From Bacteroidota bacterium (lineage in GTDB: Bacteria > Bacteroidota > Bacteroidia > B-17B0 > Aurantibacillaceae), in NCBI GenBank assembly GCA_013297775.1, contig JAAFIL010000005.1, positions 1-64,000 on the forward strand: 64,000 nucleotides of DNA, given 5' to 3'. Position numbers and translations under genes: made by a program. Position 1 is the stretch's first letter; each line of letters starts with the position of its first letter. Shown piece by piece: positions 1 to 8,024 of the stretch. The notes beneath the pieces were generated by a model that was given only the letters and a program-made list of their open reading frames with translations, was not told where the DNA came from and did no database searches.

Positions 1-548
1 ACGCCAAGAAGTAGTACTTTTTGTGCTTGAGTTTTTAAGTGTTGGATAAGTTCAACAAGCTCGGCTAAGTTATTTAAAAAGAAGCCGCTGTTGGGGTGTT
101 GAGAGGCGTTGATAAGTGCTTGCGCCATATATACCAACGATGAGCCACTGCGTTCTAAATACCCCGGCAAGAGGGCTAAAATGCAGTATTGACTTGGCTT
201 GCCATACGCCAACTCGAACCCTTTAGTAAAGGAGCGTTCATACAAAGAAAGGTTATTTACAATGTGTTGCGAAACAGTTTGAGAAGTTGTGGCACTGCTG
301 GTGAAAATTTTATCGGGCTTTGAAGTGGGTACATGAACGGCGTGTGTTTTGAAGAATTGAATGGGGAGGCACGGAATCTGTTGCCAATGTTGCACCTCTG
401 TTGGGTTACAGCCAAGGTGTTGCAGCCATTGTGCGTAAACCGAATTGTGTTGGGCTTGGTAATTAAAAAGCGTCAGGGCACAATTTTCGAACGATTGAGG
501 CGTTGCTATTGCAAAGATTTGTTCGTGAATATCTGTTGGCAAGTTCAT
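1..548 (-). CDS. LuxE-like acyltransferase, 3' part cut by window edge
   Basis: Reading the minus strand from an ATG at 548 gives an open frame of 182 codons running off the left edge. The N-terminal half resembles the LuxE/PaaK-type acyl-protein synthetase family found in Bacteroidota: a short helical start (MNLPTDIHEQIF), then CLPIQFFKTHAV, then FTSSATTSQTVSQH, which sits where the family has its SSGTTG loop, then LALLPGYLERSGSSLVYMA. Such enzymes are thought to activate or transfer acyl groups; the substrate here is unknown. The usual glycines of SSGTTG are Ala and Ser, so activity could differ. It is divergent from the lipoprotein at 575 with a 26-bp gap, so the two genes share a very short promoter region. 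The family assignment is by eye; the C-terminal half is not visible. Confidence 0.75.
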   Translation of the reverse strand, partial: MNLPTDIHEQIFAIATPQSFENCALTLFNYQAQHNSVYAQWLQHLGCNPTEVQHWQQIPCLPIQFFKTHAVHVPTSKPDKIFTSSATTSQTVSQHIVNNLSLYERSFTKGFELAYGKPSQYCILALLPGYLERSGSSLVYMAQALINASQHPNSGFFLNNLAELVELIQHLKTQAQKVLLLG

Positions 549-574
549 TTAATTTTGTAAATTTATCGTATAAA

Positions 575-1072
575 ATGAAGACAGGCTATAAAAAATTAGG
601 AATTATTTTTAGTACAGTATTGACCTTGGGCTGGGGCTGTGTTAAAAAGCAATCGGCCGATCCTATTCCTGTTATTAGTTTCAAAAGTTTTGTGCCTTAC
701 GAGCAAAGTATTAATGCGTATTTAACCATTGGTTTTGAAGATGGCGATGGCGATTTGTTGATGAGTAAAGATAATACGCAAAATTCGTTGTTTATTCAAT
801 ACCTCTACAAAAGTACAAATGGTACATTTTTGCCTGTTCTAACGCCCAATGCAGGCAATCCTAATAAAAATGATACTTTGTTTTTTAATTATATTGTAAA
901 GCGCGATGCAGAAGATAAGTATACAGGTAAAGCCATTAAGGGCGATATTTTAATTGATTTGAGAGGATATGTGCGTCAAGGCGATAAAACCTTCAAATAT
1001 AAAATAAGTTTGCGCGACCAAAAGGGCAACAAAAGTAACGAGATTGAAACGCCCGAGTTTATTGAGCCTTAA
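575..1072 (+). CDS. Small putative lipoprotein of unknown function
   Basis: The 165-residue product starts at the ATG at 575; the longer frame upstream overlaps the divergent acyltransferase and has no signal peptide. The N terminus is a lipoprotein signal peptide: Lys-rich MKTGYKK, a hydrophobic stretch and a lipobox ending in Cys22 (LGWGC). The mature part is beta-rich, with an acidic DGDGD stretch near residue 53 that could bind a metal ion. I know similar short Bacteroidota lipoproteins of this pattern, but no characterised function. It is probably anchored in the outer or inner membrane facing the periplasm or outside. It is the only plus-strand gene before the transposase. Confidence 0.75.
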   Translation: MKTGYKKLGIIFSTVLTLGWGCVKKQSADPIPVISFKSFVPYEQSINAYLTIGFEDGDGDLLMSKDNTQNSLFIQYLYKSTNGTFLPVLTPNAGNPNKNDTLFFNYIVKRDAEDKYTGKAIKGDILIDLRGYVRQGDKTFKYKISLRDQKGNKSNEIETPEFIEP

Positions 1073-1078
1073 AGCCAT

Positions 1079-1112
1079 TACCCTTTTTATAAAAGGTTCT
1101 CGGAGGCTGACA
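1079..1112. repeat. Degenerate copy of the cassette-boundary repeat
   Basis: The sequence from TACCCTTTTTATAAAAGG to CTCGGAGGCTGAC matches the core of the 53-bp repeats at 1865 and 6960 with a few substitutions, and lacks their left part (ACCTATCTAACGAATA). It ends 2 bp before the stop codon of the minus-strand gene at 1114, as the copy at 1865 ends 8 bp before the stop of the next gene. Confidence 0.7.
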
Positions 1113-1113
1113 G

Positions 1114-1401
1114 TTAATTCAGATTAGGATCTTTAAACTCCTCCATTTTTCTCCTCTTCTCAGCTGATGTAATTTCACAGTATTTCTTATAAAGCTCGGA
1201 AAAACTTCGAAACACTTCTACGCCTGCTTCTTTCATTTTTTCAGTTATCATAATCGCTATCTCAGTATTTACATCTAAAAGTACCATTGAATGGTGATAC
1301 CAATTATAAATGGAGGGGGTTTCATTCTCTTCGAACTGTAACAAAACATACCGACGTTTATCTCGTTCCCAATAGTTTTTATACTCTTCTATTTCATCCA
1401 T
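1114..1401 (-). CDS. Hypothetical 95-residue protein, possible orphan cassette gene
   Basis: I place the start at the ATG at 1401 (MDEIEEYKNYWERDKRRY). The frame is open up to 1479, but the extra part crosses a pair of 13-bp direct repeats and looks non-coding. The product is small, charged, rich in Glu and Lys, and has no signal peptide or membrane segment, so it is probably cytoplasmic. I do not recognise a family. It lies between a degenerate copy and a full copy of the 53-bp repeats that bound the RHS cassette, on the same strand as the RHS gene. That position would suit an orphan immunity gene left from an earlier toxin cassette; this is inference only. Confidence 0.5.
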   Translation of the reverse strand: MDEIEEYKNYWERDKRRYVLLQFEENETPSIYNWYHHSMVLLDVNTEIAIMITEKMKEAGVEVFRSFSELYKKYCEITSAEKRRKMEEFKDPNLN

Positions 1402-1864
1402 TGTTATTGTTATCAAAAAACGAAGAAATGTGTTAAGTTTTTCTAGGAGAAGACACACTAGCGTCCGCAACCTTTGCACTAGCGTCCGCTACTTATTTTC
1501 TTAATTGTTAAAAAACAGCAAATTTTATCAACAAACCCAATGCAAGCAACTAAATAACAGCTTTTTAATCACATTATTTCAAAGAACTTTCATAAAACCT
1601 ATAACTTTTAAAGCAAAAAATTCAAAACCTCCAATTTTTATCTAAAAAACAACAAACTTTCTAAACTAAGGTTTTTTAAAAACTTAAACTATCTGAAAAA
1701 TCATATTATACCATTGGGTTTATTTTATTCAAACTGTTTTAAGCTAAAAAATCTTTAAAAACTAAAATCTCAAAATTAAAACTTCCAAAGCCCATTTTTT
1801 TAAGCTGTCAAAATTTCAAATATTTTCAGCCATTTTTACTAAAAATGTGCAGGGCTTACTTTTA
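1402..1864. other. AT-rich non-coding stretch with short direct repeats
   Basis: No convincing gene is present. The right-hand ~370 bases are very AT-rich with many A and T runs. At 1456-1468 and 1477-1489 the 13-mer CACTAGCGTCCGC occurs twice with a 21-bp period, just upstream of the small minus-strand gene. No clear promoter or terminator could be assigned. Confidence 0.5.
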
Positions 1865-1917
1865 ACCTATCTAACGAATAGCCGTACCCTTTTTATAAGA
1901 GGTGCTCGGAGGCTTAC
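1865..1917. repeat. 53-bp direct repeat, left boundary of RHS cassette
   Basis: This stretch, starting ACCTATCTAACGAATA and ending GTGCTCGGAGGCTTAC, recurs at 6960-7012 in the same orientation with a single mismatch (G versus T at the 17th base). The two copies enclose the MORN protein, the RHS protein and the transposase. It ends 8 bp before the stop codon of the MORN gene. Confidence 0.85.
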
Positions 1918-1924
1918 GTGCGGC

Positions 1925-2476
1925 CTACCAATTTATATCGTCGTTTTCCGTTACAATTTCATAAAAAATGGTCTTCTTAATTAAAGTATCATCTTTGTAT
2001 TCTCTAATCATGTATGTTTCGCCGAAATCATTATAATATTTCCATTTACCCGAATATTTACCGTTTTTCCAAGAACTTTTTAGCCAAATATTTCCACTTC
2101 TATAATAATGCTTACTCGCACCTTCACGAATATTATTTTTGACTTTAATTATAGTACTGCAAATGCCATTTGGATAATAAAATTTCAAAAGACCATTTAC
2201 ATTTTTATCTTTTATTGAGTATTCAAGAGCCTTAACACCATTAATATAGTATTGCACCCAATGTCCATCTATCGGGTTACATTTGATATCAATAATATTT
2301 TGGCTCAATGTTGAGGTGTCTAACTTTGCATTAATAACGTGTTTTTTATTTAGTAAGACAAATGGTATAGCACTATCGCTAATTAATAGGTTTGTTTGTG
2401 ATAAACATATGTCTGGTACTGTAAATAGCAGTATAATATTTAAAACTATCGAAGAAAAAAAACCTACTTTATTCAT
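1925..2476 (-). CDS. Exported MORN-type (YwqK-like) protein, candidate RHS immunity protein
   Basis: The 183-residue product begins with a signal peptide (about residues 1-26, ending LSQ), so it should act outside the cytoplasm. The mature part has MORN/YwqK-type repeats of the pattern G-x-W-x-x-Y/F-x-x-G, for example GHWVQYYINGVKALEY, GLLKFYYPNG, GASKHYYRSGNIWLK and GKWKYYNDFGE. YwqK-family MORN proteins are annotated as antitoxin-like in Gram-positive YwqJ/YwqK pairs. Here the start codon lies 2 bp after the RHS stop codon, so the two are almost certainly co-transcribed. An RHS C-terminal toxin followed at once by a small gene is the classic toxin-immunity order, so I infer an immunity role; a structural or housekeeping role remains possible. 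The coding sequence is AT-rich, like the RHS tip. Confidence 0.7.
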   Translation of the reverse strand: MNKVGFFSSIVLNIILLFTVPDICLSQTNLLISDSAIPFVLLNKKHVINAKLDTSTLSQNIIDIKCNPIDGHWVQYYINGVKALEYSIKDKNVNGLLKFYYPNGICSTIIKVKNNIREGASKHYYRSGNIWLKSSWKNGKYSGKWKYYNDFGETYMIREYKDDTLIKKTIFYEIVTENDDINW

Positions 2477-2478
2477 AC

Positions 2479-5403
2479 TTACTGCGGTTTGACTGTTGAT
2501 AATTCAAAAAATATTTGAAATGTACTAGAATTTGTTGAATTAGTTGGATCAAGGCTACCTTCTCCATTACCTGATAATGTTCCATTACCATTTTGTCCCC
2601 AGATTATTGGTATTCCAGAGCCTAACTGTTCTCTCATAGCTTTTTCTAAAGAATTCCTAAATCTTGATAATCCAAGATGAGAACCAGCGTTTTTTGCAAC
2701 ACTAATATCTATATAAACCGCAGTGATACCCTGATTTGTAACACATCGATTCTGAACAATATTTGTAAAATCCTTAATTTCATCAATATTTTTATTGACA
2801 TCTTCCTTTTTTAAATCTGAACCACCAAAATAAGAAGTCTCTGTATTTTCTTTTTTTATTACCTCGCCTATAAGTTCTTGTTCCATCTTCAAGTCATAAT
2901 AATTTCCGCCGCCTGTTGAGTTCTTGGTACATCCATATGAGATAATATTTCTCCAAATTGACTTTTGGTTAGTTCCTTCTACTCGAGTAATGCCATCTAC
3001 GTTAGTGATATCGTATGATGGATCATAAAACTTCCCTTCTTTTACCCCTGACATACTTACTTTAAAAATAGCTTCCTTAACACCAACATGGGCTGTTTTA
3101 ATATCTCGCGGACTTGGTTTGGTAGTTAAAATTTCTACCTCTGGCAAGTTATAACCATCTGTATTGTTTCCAGTTATTTTTGTTTCGTTAGATAACTCAC
3201 CACCGCCTTTACTTCCTGCATCTTTCTTCCCATTATCTTTTCCTTTTAATCCTTTGGGATCTGCATATCGTATCGGATTATTATTAAAGCACGCATACGG
3301 TGATTGCCAAGGATATGTAATCGGGTCTCTCTCCCACCGTCTTCCCAACCTACTATCATACATCCAAAACTCCGCACTCTGCGCCCCCTCAAAAATCTCA
3401 TTATCCTTCTCCTGCCCGTTCATGCCGTAACGGTATCCCCCCACCGAACTTATCCACGTCCTCCCCGGCATACTCTGCCCAAAGGCATAATAATCCGTGT
3501 GCATCAACAAATCCGGAAAATACCCCGCAAAATTAAGCGGCACAGGCGTTAACCCACAAAAAGGACTTAACTCCGGCACCCCATCTTCCATATTACTACA
3601 CACCTTTAATTGTAACTTTCGGTCACTCACCGTCGCTATCACATTCCCTAAATGATTCGTCAATTCAAACTCCTTAAAACCCAACACACGCGAACTTAAT
3701 GAACCCGACACCTGTAACCCAGGCGGTAAATTAACCCCACCACCAGCCGTCCGACAGCTAGATGGATCGCCCCCACATACCGTAAACGAATAACTCCAAG
3801 TCGCCAAACTATTACTAGGCCGAGAAACCGCCAAACGGCTACTGCCATAAATCGTTTGTTCAGATAAGGTTAAAGCATCTCGGTATTGACTACCTCCCGT
3901 TCCAATAGGGCTAATACTTCGCGTATAAATCGCCATCACATTCCCACTCGCATCGTGCGTGTAATAAGTATAAGTCCAAAACAAAAAACTCTTAACTTGC
4001 TTGGTTACAACATCTCGCGGCTTTACAATTTTTACAATACGCTGGCGTAGGGCATTGTACTCGTATTCAATATCTGGCTTGGTAACCGAACCAGGACCTG
4101 TTCCCGTAGCCAACATCGCCGCAGCATCACGTATTACCCGTTTCACTTTTCGGTCAACCGTCCATTCTATAGTAGAAATATACTCCCCCTTATCTTGTAT
4201 TAAATTACCAATCACATCATACCCATAACGTGGACTCGTTTCAGTACAACTGGCGTAATTATCAATATCATCCCCATAATTCGACGAGGCTACCCCATCT
4301 TGCACACACGCCAATTTATTAGAGTTATAACTATTACTGCTCACCACACCACCAGCATTCGCACTCTCAAAATAAGTATAAGTCAAATTATCCATCCCTA
4401 AATTAGAACCCGCTACCACATTGCCAGAAGCCCCGTTTCTAGTCAACGTCTTAATGTTCCCATTCATATCATAACTAAGCGTCATTTTATAACTATCATC
4501 TGTATTGCTTACTGTGGGGGTTTGCCACGTATTGTTCACTAAATTTCGGTAAGCCTTCATCTTTACCAACCGATGCAACTGGTCATATTGATAGGCCGTC
4601 AATTGAGGATTAGGCGCATTAGTAGGGCTTACATTCAATGGGTCTTTATCTATAAACGTTGTAACCATACTGCTAATATTACCATTGTATAAGTTAGCCC
4701 CTTCCGTACTTAAATTAAACGGATTAACCGTTAAGGCTGCCGTACTGGCAATTGGATTTTCAAAATTAACATTATTATACGAACTTTCGTTAATGCCCTT
4801 ATAATCCGTTAACGTACTGGTAGTATAATAGTTTAAACTAAAAGCGGCAGCATCGCGCGCAAAATGCAAATGTACATCACTATACGAACTATGAAACGCA
4901 TTACCCGAGGCCCCATCTTTGCCCACATCGGCCGATACCGTTAAAGCATCACTATTCACCCCCTTTATCCAACCTTGCATCGTGTAAAAATAATCGCTGC
5001 CCTGCACTTGCTTATCGGCGCGTTCTATGCGTGCCAAACTCCCATGTTCGTAATAAATATATTTAGCATCTCGGTCCCAGTTCAAATCGTCTTTGCTGGT
5101 AAACACTTCCTTTAAACGGTTATCATCGTCGTAATAATAGCGGTGCATGAACTGTTCGCCAGCCTTATTTCGCTGAAAAATAGCTTTGTTCATATTCCCA
5201 CTAATGAGGTCGTATTCATACTCCGTTATCTGTAACCCTATCCCCGTCGTTCCAAACTGAGCCTGTAACTTATAATGGACTTGTACAATCTTAGTAACAT
5301 TGCCATGGTCGTCATAAGAATAAAAGGTTTTGGGTATTTCTTTTTTTGGGCGTGCCCCCAGTTCCACTTTCCACTTTAGTTTACCGTACTCCCCCTTATT
5401 CAT
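2479..5403 (-). CDS. RHS-repeat protein with variable C-terminal tip, 5'-truncated
   Basis: The 974-residue product has YD/RHS-type repeats (YSYDDHGNVTKI, YSYDQLHRLVKMKAY-like stretches, YGYDVIGNLIQDKGEY) through about residue 560. The RHS-associated core follows near residues 620-720, with YGMNGQEKDNEI, YDSRLGRRWERDPI, SPYACFNNNPIRYADPKG. Known RHS/YD proteins form a shell around a C-terminal toxin released after the core. The last ~255 residues after DPKG are a unique tip of unknown activity, with no motif I can name. Family members in Bacteroidota are usually 1500-3000 residues with a signal peptide; this one has neither, and an in-frame TAA lies 6 bp upstream of the ATG, so the 5' part is missing. 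The core is C-rich on the plus strand while the tip and downstream MORN gene are AT-rich, suggesting a chimeric history. Confidence 0.85.
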   Translation of the reverse strand: MNKGEYGKLKWKVELGARPKKEIPKTFYSYDDHGNVTKIVQVHYKLQAQFGTTGIGLQITEYEYDLISGNMNKAIFQRNKAGEQFMHRYYYDDDNRLKEVFTSKDDLNWDRDAKYIYYEHGSLARIERADKQVQGSDYFYTMQGWIKGVNSDALTVSADVGKDGASGNAFHSSYSDVHLHFARDAAAFSLNYYTTSTLTDYKGINESSYNNVNFENPIASTAALTVNPFNLSTEGANLYNGNISSMVTTFIDKDPLNVSPTNAPNPQLTAYQYDQLHRLVKMKAYRNLVNNTWQTPTVSNTDDSYKMTLSYDMNGNIKTLTRNGASGNVVAGSNLGMDNLTYTYFESANAGGVVSSNSYNSNKLACVQDGVASSNYGDDIDNYASCTETSPRYGYDVIGNLIQDKGEYISTIEWTVDRKVKRVIRDAAAMLATGTGPGSVTKPDIEYEYNALRQRIVKIVKPRDVVTKQVKSFLFWTYTYYTHDASGNVMAIYTRSISPIGTGGSQYRDALTLSEQTIYGSSRLAVSRPSNSLATWSYSFTVCGGDPSSCRTAGGGVNLPPGLQVSGSLSSRVLGFKEFELTNHLGNVIATVSDRKLQLKVCSNMEDGVPELSPFCGLTPVPLNFAGYFPDLLMHTDYYAFGQSMPGRTWISSVGGYRYGMNGQEKDNEIFEGAQSAEFWMYDSRLGRRWERDPITYPWQSPYACFNNNPIRYADPKGLKGKDNGKKDAGSKGGGELSNETKITGNNTDGYNLPEVEILTTKPSPRDIKTAHVGVKEAIFKVSMSGVKEGKFYDPSYDITNVDGITRVEGTNQKSIWRNIISYGCTKNSTGGGNYYDLKMEQELIGEVIKKENTETSYFGGSDLKKEDVNKNIDEIKDFTNIVQNRCVTNQGITAVYIDISVAKNAGSHLGLSRFRNSLEKAMREQLGSGIPIIWGQNGNGTLSGNGEGSLDPTNSTNSSTFQIFFELSTVKPQ

Positions 5404-5431
5404 TTTACATTAAAAACGTTTAAATTAGTAT

Positions 5432-5570
5432 GGGGTCGGGCTTTACGCTTTAGCCGCTCGGTCTTTTGCTACACCTGCTGCGGCGTGCGGGGTCTTCGTG
5501 CCTCAGCCTCCGCCGCTCGCGCAGTTGTTTGCAAAAACCCTTTGCGGGCTGCCGCTTCAATCCCTCACGC
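5432..5570 (+). repeat. GC-rich dispersed repeat, copy 1
   Basis: This ~138-bp stretch begins GGGGTCGGGCTTTACGC, contains GGGGTCTTCGTGCCTCAGCC and ends GGCTGCCGCTTCAATCCC then TCACGC. The same blocks in the same order occur in reverse orientation at 29407-29542. It is much more GC-rich than its surroundings and sits exactly between the truncated 5' end of the RHS gene and the transposase. Confidence 0.7.
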
Positions 5571-5612
5571 AGAAGAACCCAGAATGTTAAACTTTATACC
5601 TTTGTTCTATTT

Positions 5613-6890
5613 ATGACACCTCGTTTTAAACGTTCTTACCACCCCCTAGTTAGTTACTGTTATTTCCATAATTTACTTTCCGATGCACAGTTAAACCAAA
5701 TTCCTAAAAGTACGTTACAGTATTGGGATGAACTACAAACCTCTCATTTATTCGGTTACGACTGGTTTAATAAACATGAAAAAGAACAATTACAATTTTT
5801 AGCCACTCAGCAACATCGCTTTACACGGGTATGTTTAAAAGCGGTACTCAAATTATTACATTGCTTTCAGTTAATCCTTAACCAATGTACCGATTTTAAA
5901 AAAGGATTACTAAAACACGCCGCTAGCATTGTTGAAGTCATCTCATTTATTAAACCTCACATTGCCTTACCTAAATTGTGTGCTATTTTTTCTATTTCAA
6001 CCCAACAATTTTACAATTGGAAAAACAAGCAGCAATGCCTTGCTTCACCTTTTCGTTGGTGCTTTAAACGGTATCCTTCACAACTTACCCCTAAAGTTTC
6101 CCATAGCATTCAACAAGCTTTAGAAAATAAACTATATCCCTTTTTACCCAAAGTAAGCGTTTATTATCAATTAATGAATACAGGAGCCATTGCTTGTTCA
6201 TTATCTACGTTTTATAAATACGCCGCTTACTTTTTAGCAGATAAACTAGAAACTTCAAAACTAAAACCTATTGCCAAAGCAGCACTCAAAGCTACTCGCT
6301 GTTTTGAGTATTTACATATAGATACAACACTCGTACAAACCTTAAATCATGGTATTCAACGATTAGTCGTTATCAAAGATAATTTTTCAAAAGCCATTTT
6401 ACATTTTGATATAGTGGATGGCAGTCAATCTCAATTTGTAGCAAAGGTTATAAAAGATACTTTTATAAAATACAATCTAATGAATTATACAGAACCCATT
6501 CAGTTGGTATCGGATAAAGGCAACGAAAACAAAGGCGAAGTTCTTACTTGGATAGAATCACTAAAAGGTCTTGTTATTAAAAAAACTGTAGGCGAAAATG
6601 GATTTTTGTTTTCAAATAACGCCATTGAAAGTGTATTTAACACGTTTAAAAATCAATTTGTACCTACTTTATTTTACACCAAAGAAGAACTTCATAAATG
6701 CTTCATGGAATTTATTTACTACTATAATCACATTCGGTATCCAGGTGATTTGTATGGCTTACATCCCATTGATGTTTTAAACGGCGAACCTATTAACAAA
6801 ACCAAATTTAAACAGGCAATTTTAATGGATAAACAACTACGCTACCAAACCAATAGTGCGTTGAGCGTTTGTAAAACGTGTACCCTTTAA
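5613..6890 (+). CDS. DDE (integrase-core) transposase
   Basis: I start the 425-residue protein at the ATG at 5613. The frame upstream to 5466 is only open through the GC-rich dispersed repeat. An N-terminal helical part contains a helix-turn-helix-like segment (LPKLCAIFSISTQQFYNWK). The integrase-core catalytic triad is visible as Asp237 (YLHIDTT), Asp301 (LVSDKGNENKG) and Glu339 (AIESVFNTFK), a D-x63-D-x37-E spacing as in IS3/IS481-type rve enzymes. The gene appears full length. It faces away from the RHS gene, lies inside the 53-bp repeats, and I could not find convincing terminal inverted repeats, so its element boundaries are unresolved. Which IS family it belongs to is not settled. Confidence 0.85.
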   Translation: MTPRFKRSYHPLVSYCYFHNLLSDAQLNQIPKSTLQYWDELQTSHLFGYDWFNKHEKEQLQFLATQQHRFTRVCLKAVLKLLHCFQLILNQCTDFKKGLLKHAASIVEVISFIKPHIALPKLCAIFSISTQQFYNWKNKQQCLASPFRWCFKRYPSQLTPKVSHSIQQALENKLYPFLPKVSVYYQLMNTGAIACSLSTFYKYAAYFLADKLETSKLKPIAKAALKATRCFEYLHIDTTLVQTLNHGIQRLVVIKDNFSKAILHFDIVDGSQSQFVAKVIKDTFIKYNLMNYTEPIQLVSDKGNENKGEVLTWIESLKGLVIKKTVGENGFLFSNNAIESVFNTFKNQFVPTLFYTKEELHKCFMEFIYYYNHIRYPGDLYGLHPIDVLNGEPINKTKFKQAILMDKQLRYQTNSALSVCKTCTL

Positions 6891-6959
6891 AGGAAAATGG
6901 CAAGATTAATCCTAAAATTTTTAATAAAAATCAAAAATTAAGGCGCATTTTTAATTTTG

Positions 6960-7012
6960 ACCTATCTAACGAATATCCGTACCCTTTTTATAAGAGGTGC
7001 TCGGAGGCTTAC
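6960..7012. repeat. 53-bp direct repeat, right boundary of RHS cassette
   Basis: Same orientation and 52 of 53 bases identical to 1865-1917. It lies in the 211-bp spacer between the transposase and porP/sprF. Confidence 0.85.
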
Positions 7013-7101
7013 ATTTAAACTTTGAAAAGGAGCTGGAGACACGCCGCCATGTTTGGTACTAAACCCATGCGTACACGAAATATTGGGTGCCTTTAGCCAC
7101 A

Positions 7102-8022
7102 TCACTTACTGGGCTGAGTCCAAGTGGATGCTTGTTTTCGAGAGAAACGTATTCCTAACATTAATTCATGTGTACCCGAAGTGTAACGGCGAATACTAGT
7201 TGTGGTGAAGTCATAACTATAACCTACAATCAAATAATTATTAAACATATAACCCAAAAGCCCAGTCAACGCATCGTTGTGTCTGTATGCACAACCCAAC
7301 CATACCATATCTCTATAAATGGCTCTAACACCCACATCTATTTTAGGAGGTGCAGGCACAGCATACTTCGCCAAAAAAGAAGGCTCAATTTTAAAATCGT
7401 TGCCCACATCAAATGTATAAGCACCATTCAAATTAAAATGGGTTACTAAACGTCCCTTCTCGTCGGTATTGCGGTATAAGTTAATAGGCGATTGATAAAG
7501 TTGCGGTGCCGAAAAACCAACATAAAATTTATCCTTTTTATGAAAATAAATACCTGCTCCAAAATCGGGAACGTAAGCTGTTTGGTATTGCGTTAACAAG
7601 TTTTCATCACCCGCATCTCTTAAAATTAGTTTATCGCCATCAATACCCCATTGCTGTATGCCCGCACTTAAACCCAAGCTAACGTGTGTATCGTCTCCCG
7701 TTTTAATGTGATAGGCATAACTTGCACTAATGCCCGTGCGGCGTGTAGGACCTACAATATCCGTGTAAAGGTGCATGCCCAAGCCCATATTTTTAAGTTT
7801 AATAGGCCCATGAACCGTTAACATATAAGTACGCGGGGCATCAGTAATTCCAGTCCATTGGTAGCGGTTATTTGAACGTACATCCGCAAACTCGTCCTTT
7901 CCTGCAACGGCGGGGTTAATGGCCATTTCATTGAGCATATATTGCGTGTATTGCGGCAATTGCTGCGCCTTAACAAGCACCGTGCTCAAAAAATAAATCA
8001 GTATAATTACAATTCGTTTCAT
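7102..8022 (-). CDS. PorP/SprF family T9SS-associated outer-membrane protein
   Basis: The 306-residue product has a signal peptide (residues 1-19, ending VKAQ) followed by the hallmark start of the family, QLPQYTQYMLNEMAINPAVAGKD-like (seen as PQYTQYMLNEMAINPA). The rest alternates beta-strand-like aromatic segments and ends SRKQASTWTQPSK. PorP/SprF proteins are outer-membrane barrel proteins that help secrete or attach partner proteins with type B T9SS C-terminal domains. The gene starts 2 bp after the stop codon of the giant SprB-like adhesin, the standard arrangement, so it probably serves that adhesin. The length is normal for the family. Confidence 0.93.
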   Translation of the reverse strand: MKRIVIILIYFLSTVLVKAQQLPQYTQYMLNEMAINPAVAGKDEFADVRSNNRYQWTGITDAPRTYMLTVHGPIKLKNMGLGMHLYTDIVGPTRRTGISASYAYHIKTGDDTHVSLGLSAGIQQWGIDGDKLILRDAGDENLLTQYQTAYVPDFGAGIYFHKKDKFYVGFSAPQLYQSPINLYRNTDEKGRLVTHFNLNGAYTFDVGNDFKIEPSFLAKYAVPAPPKIDVGVRAIYRDMVWLGCAYRHNDALTGLLGYMFNNYLIVGYSYDFTTTSIRRYTSGTHELMLGIRFSRKQASTWTQPSK

Positions 8023-8024
8023 GC

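Noticed and set aside
333-560. 75-codon plus-strand frame
   Set aside because: It lies antisense to the LuxE-like gene, which has clear family similarity on the other strand.
5466-5612. N-terminal extension of the transposase
   Set aside because: It is open only through the GC-rich dispersed repeat and is Arg/Ser/Cys-rich without similarity; the ATG at 5613 gives a normal protein.
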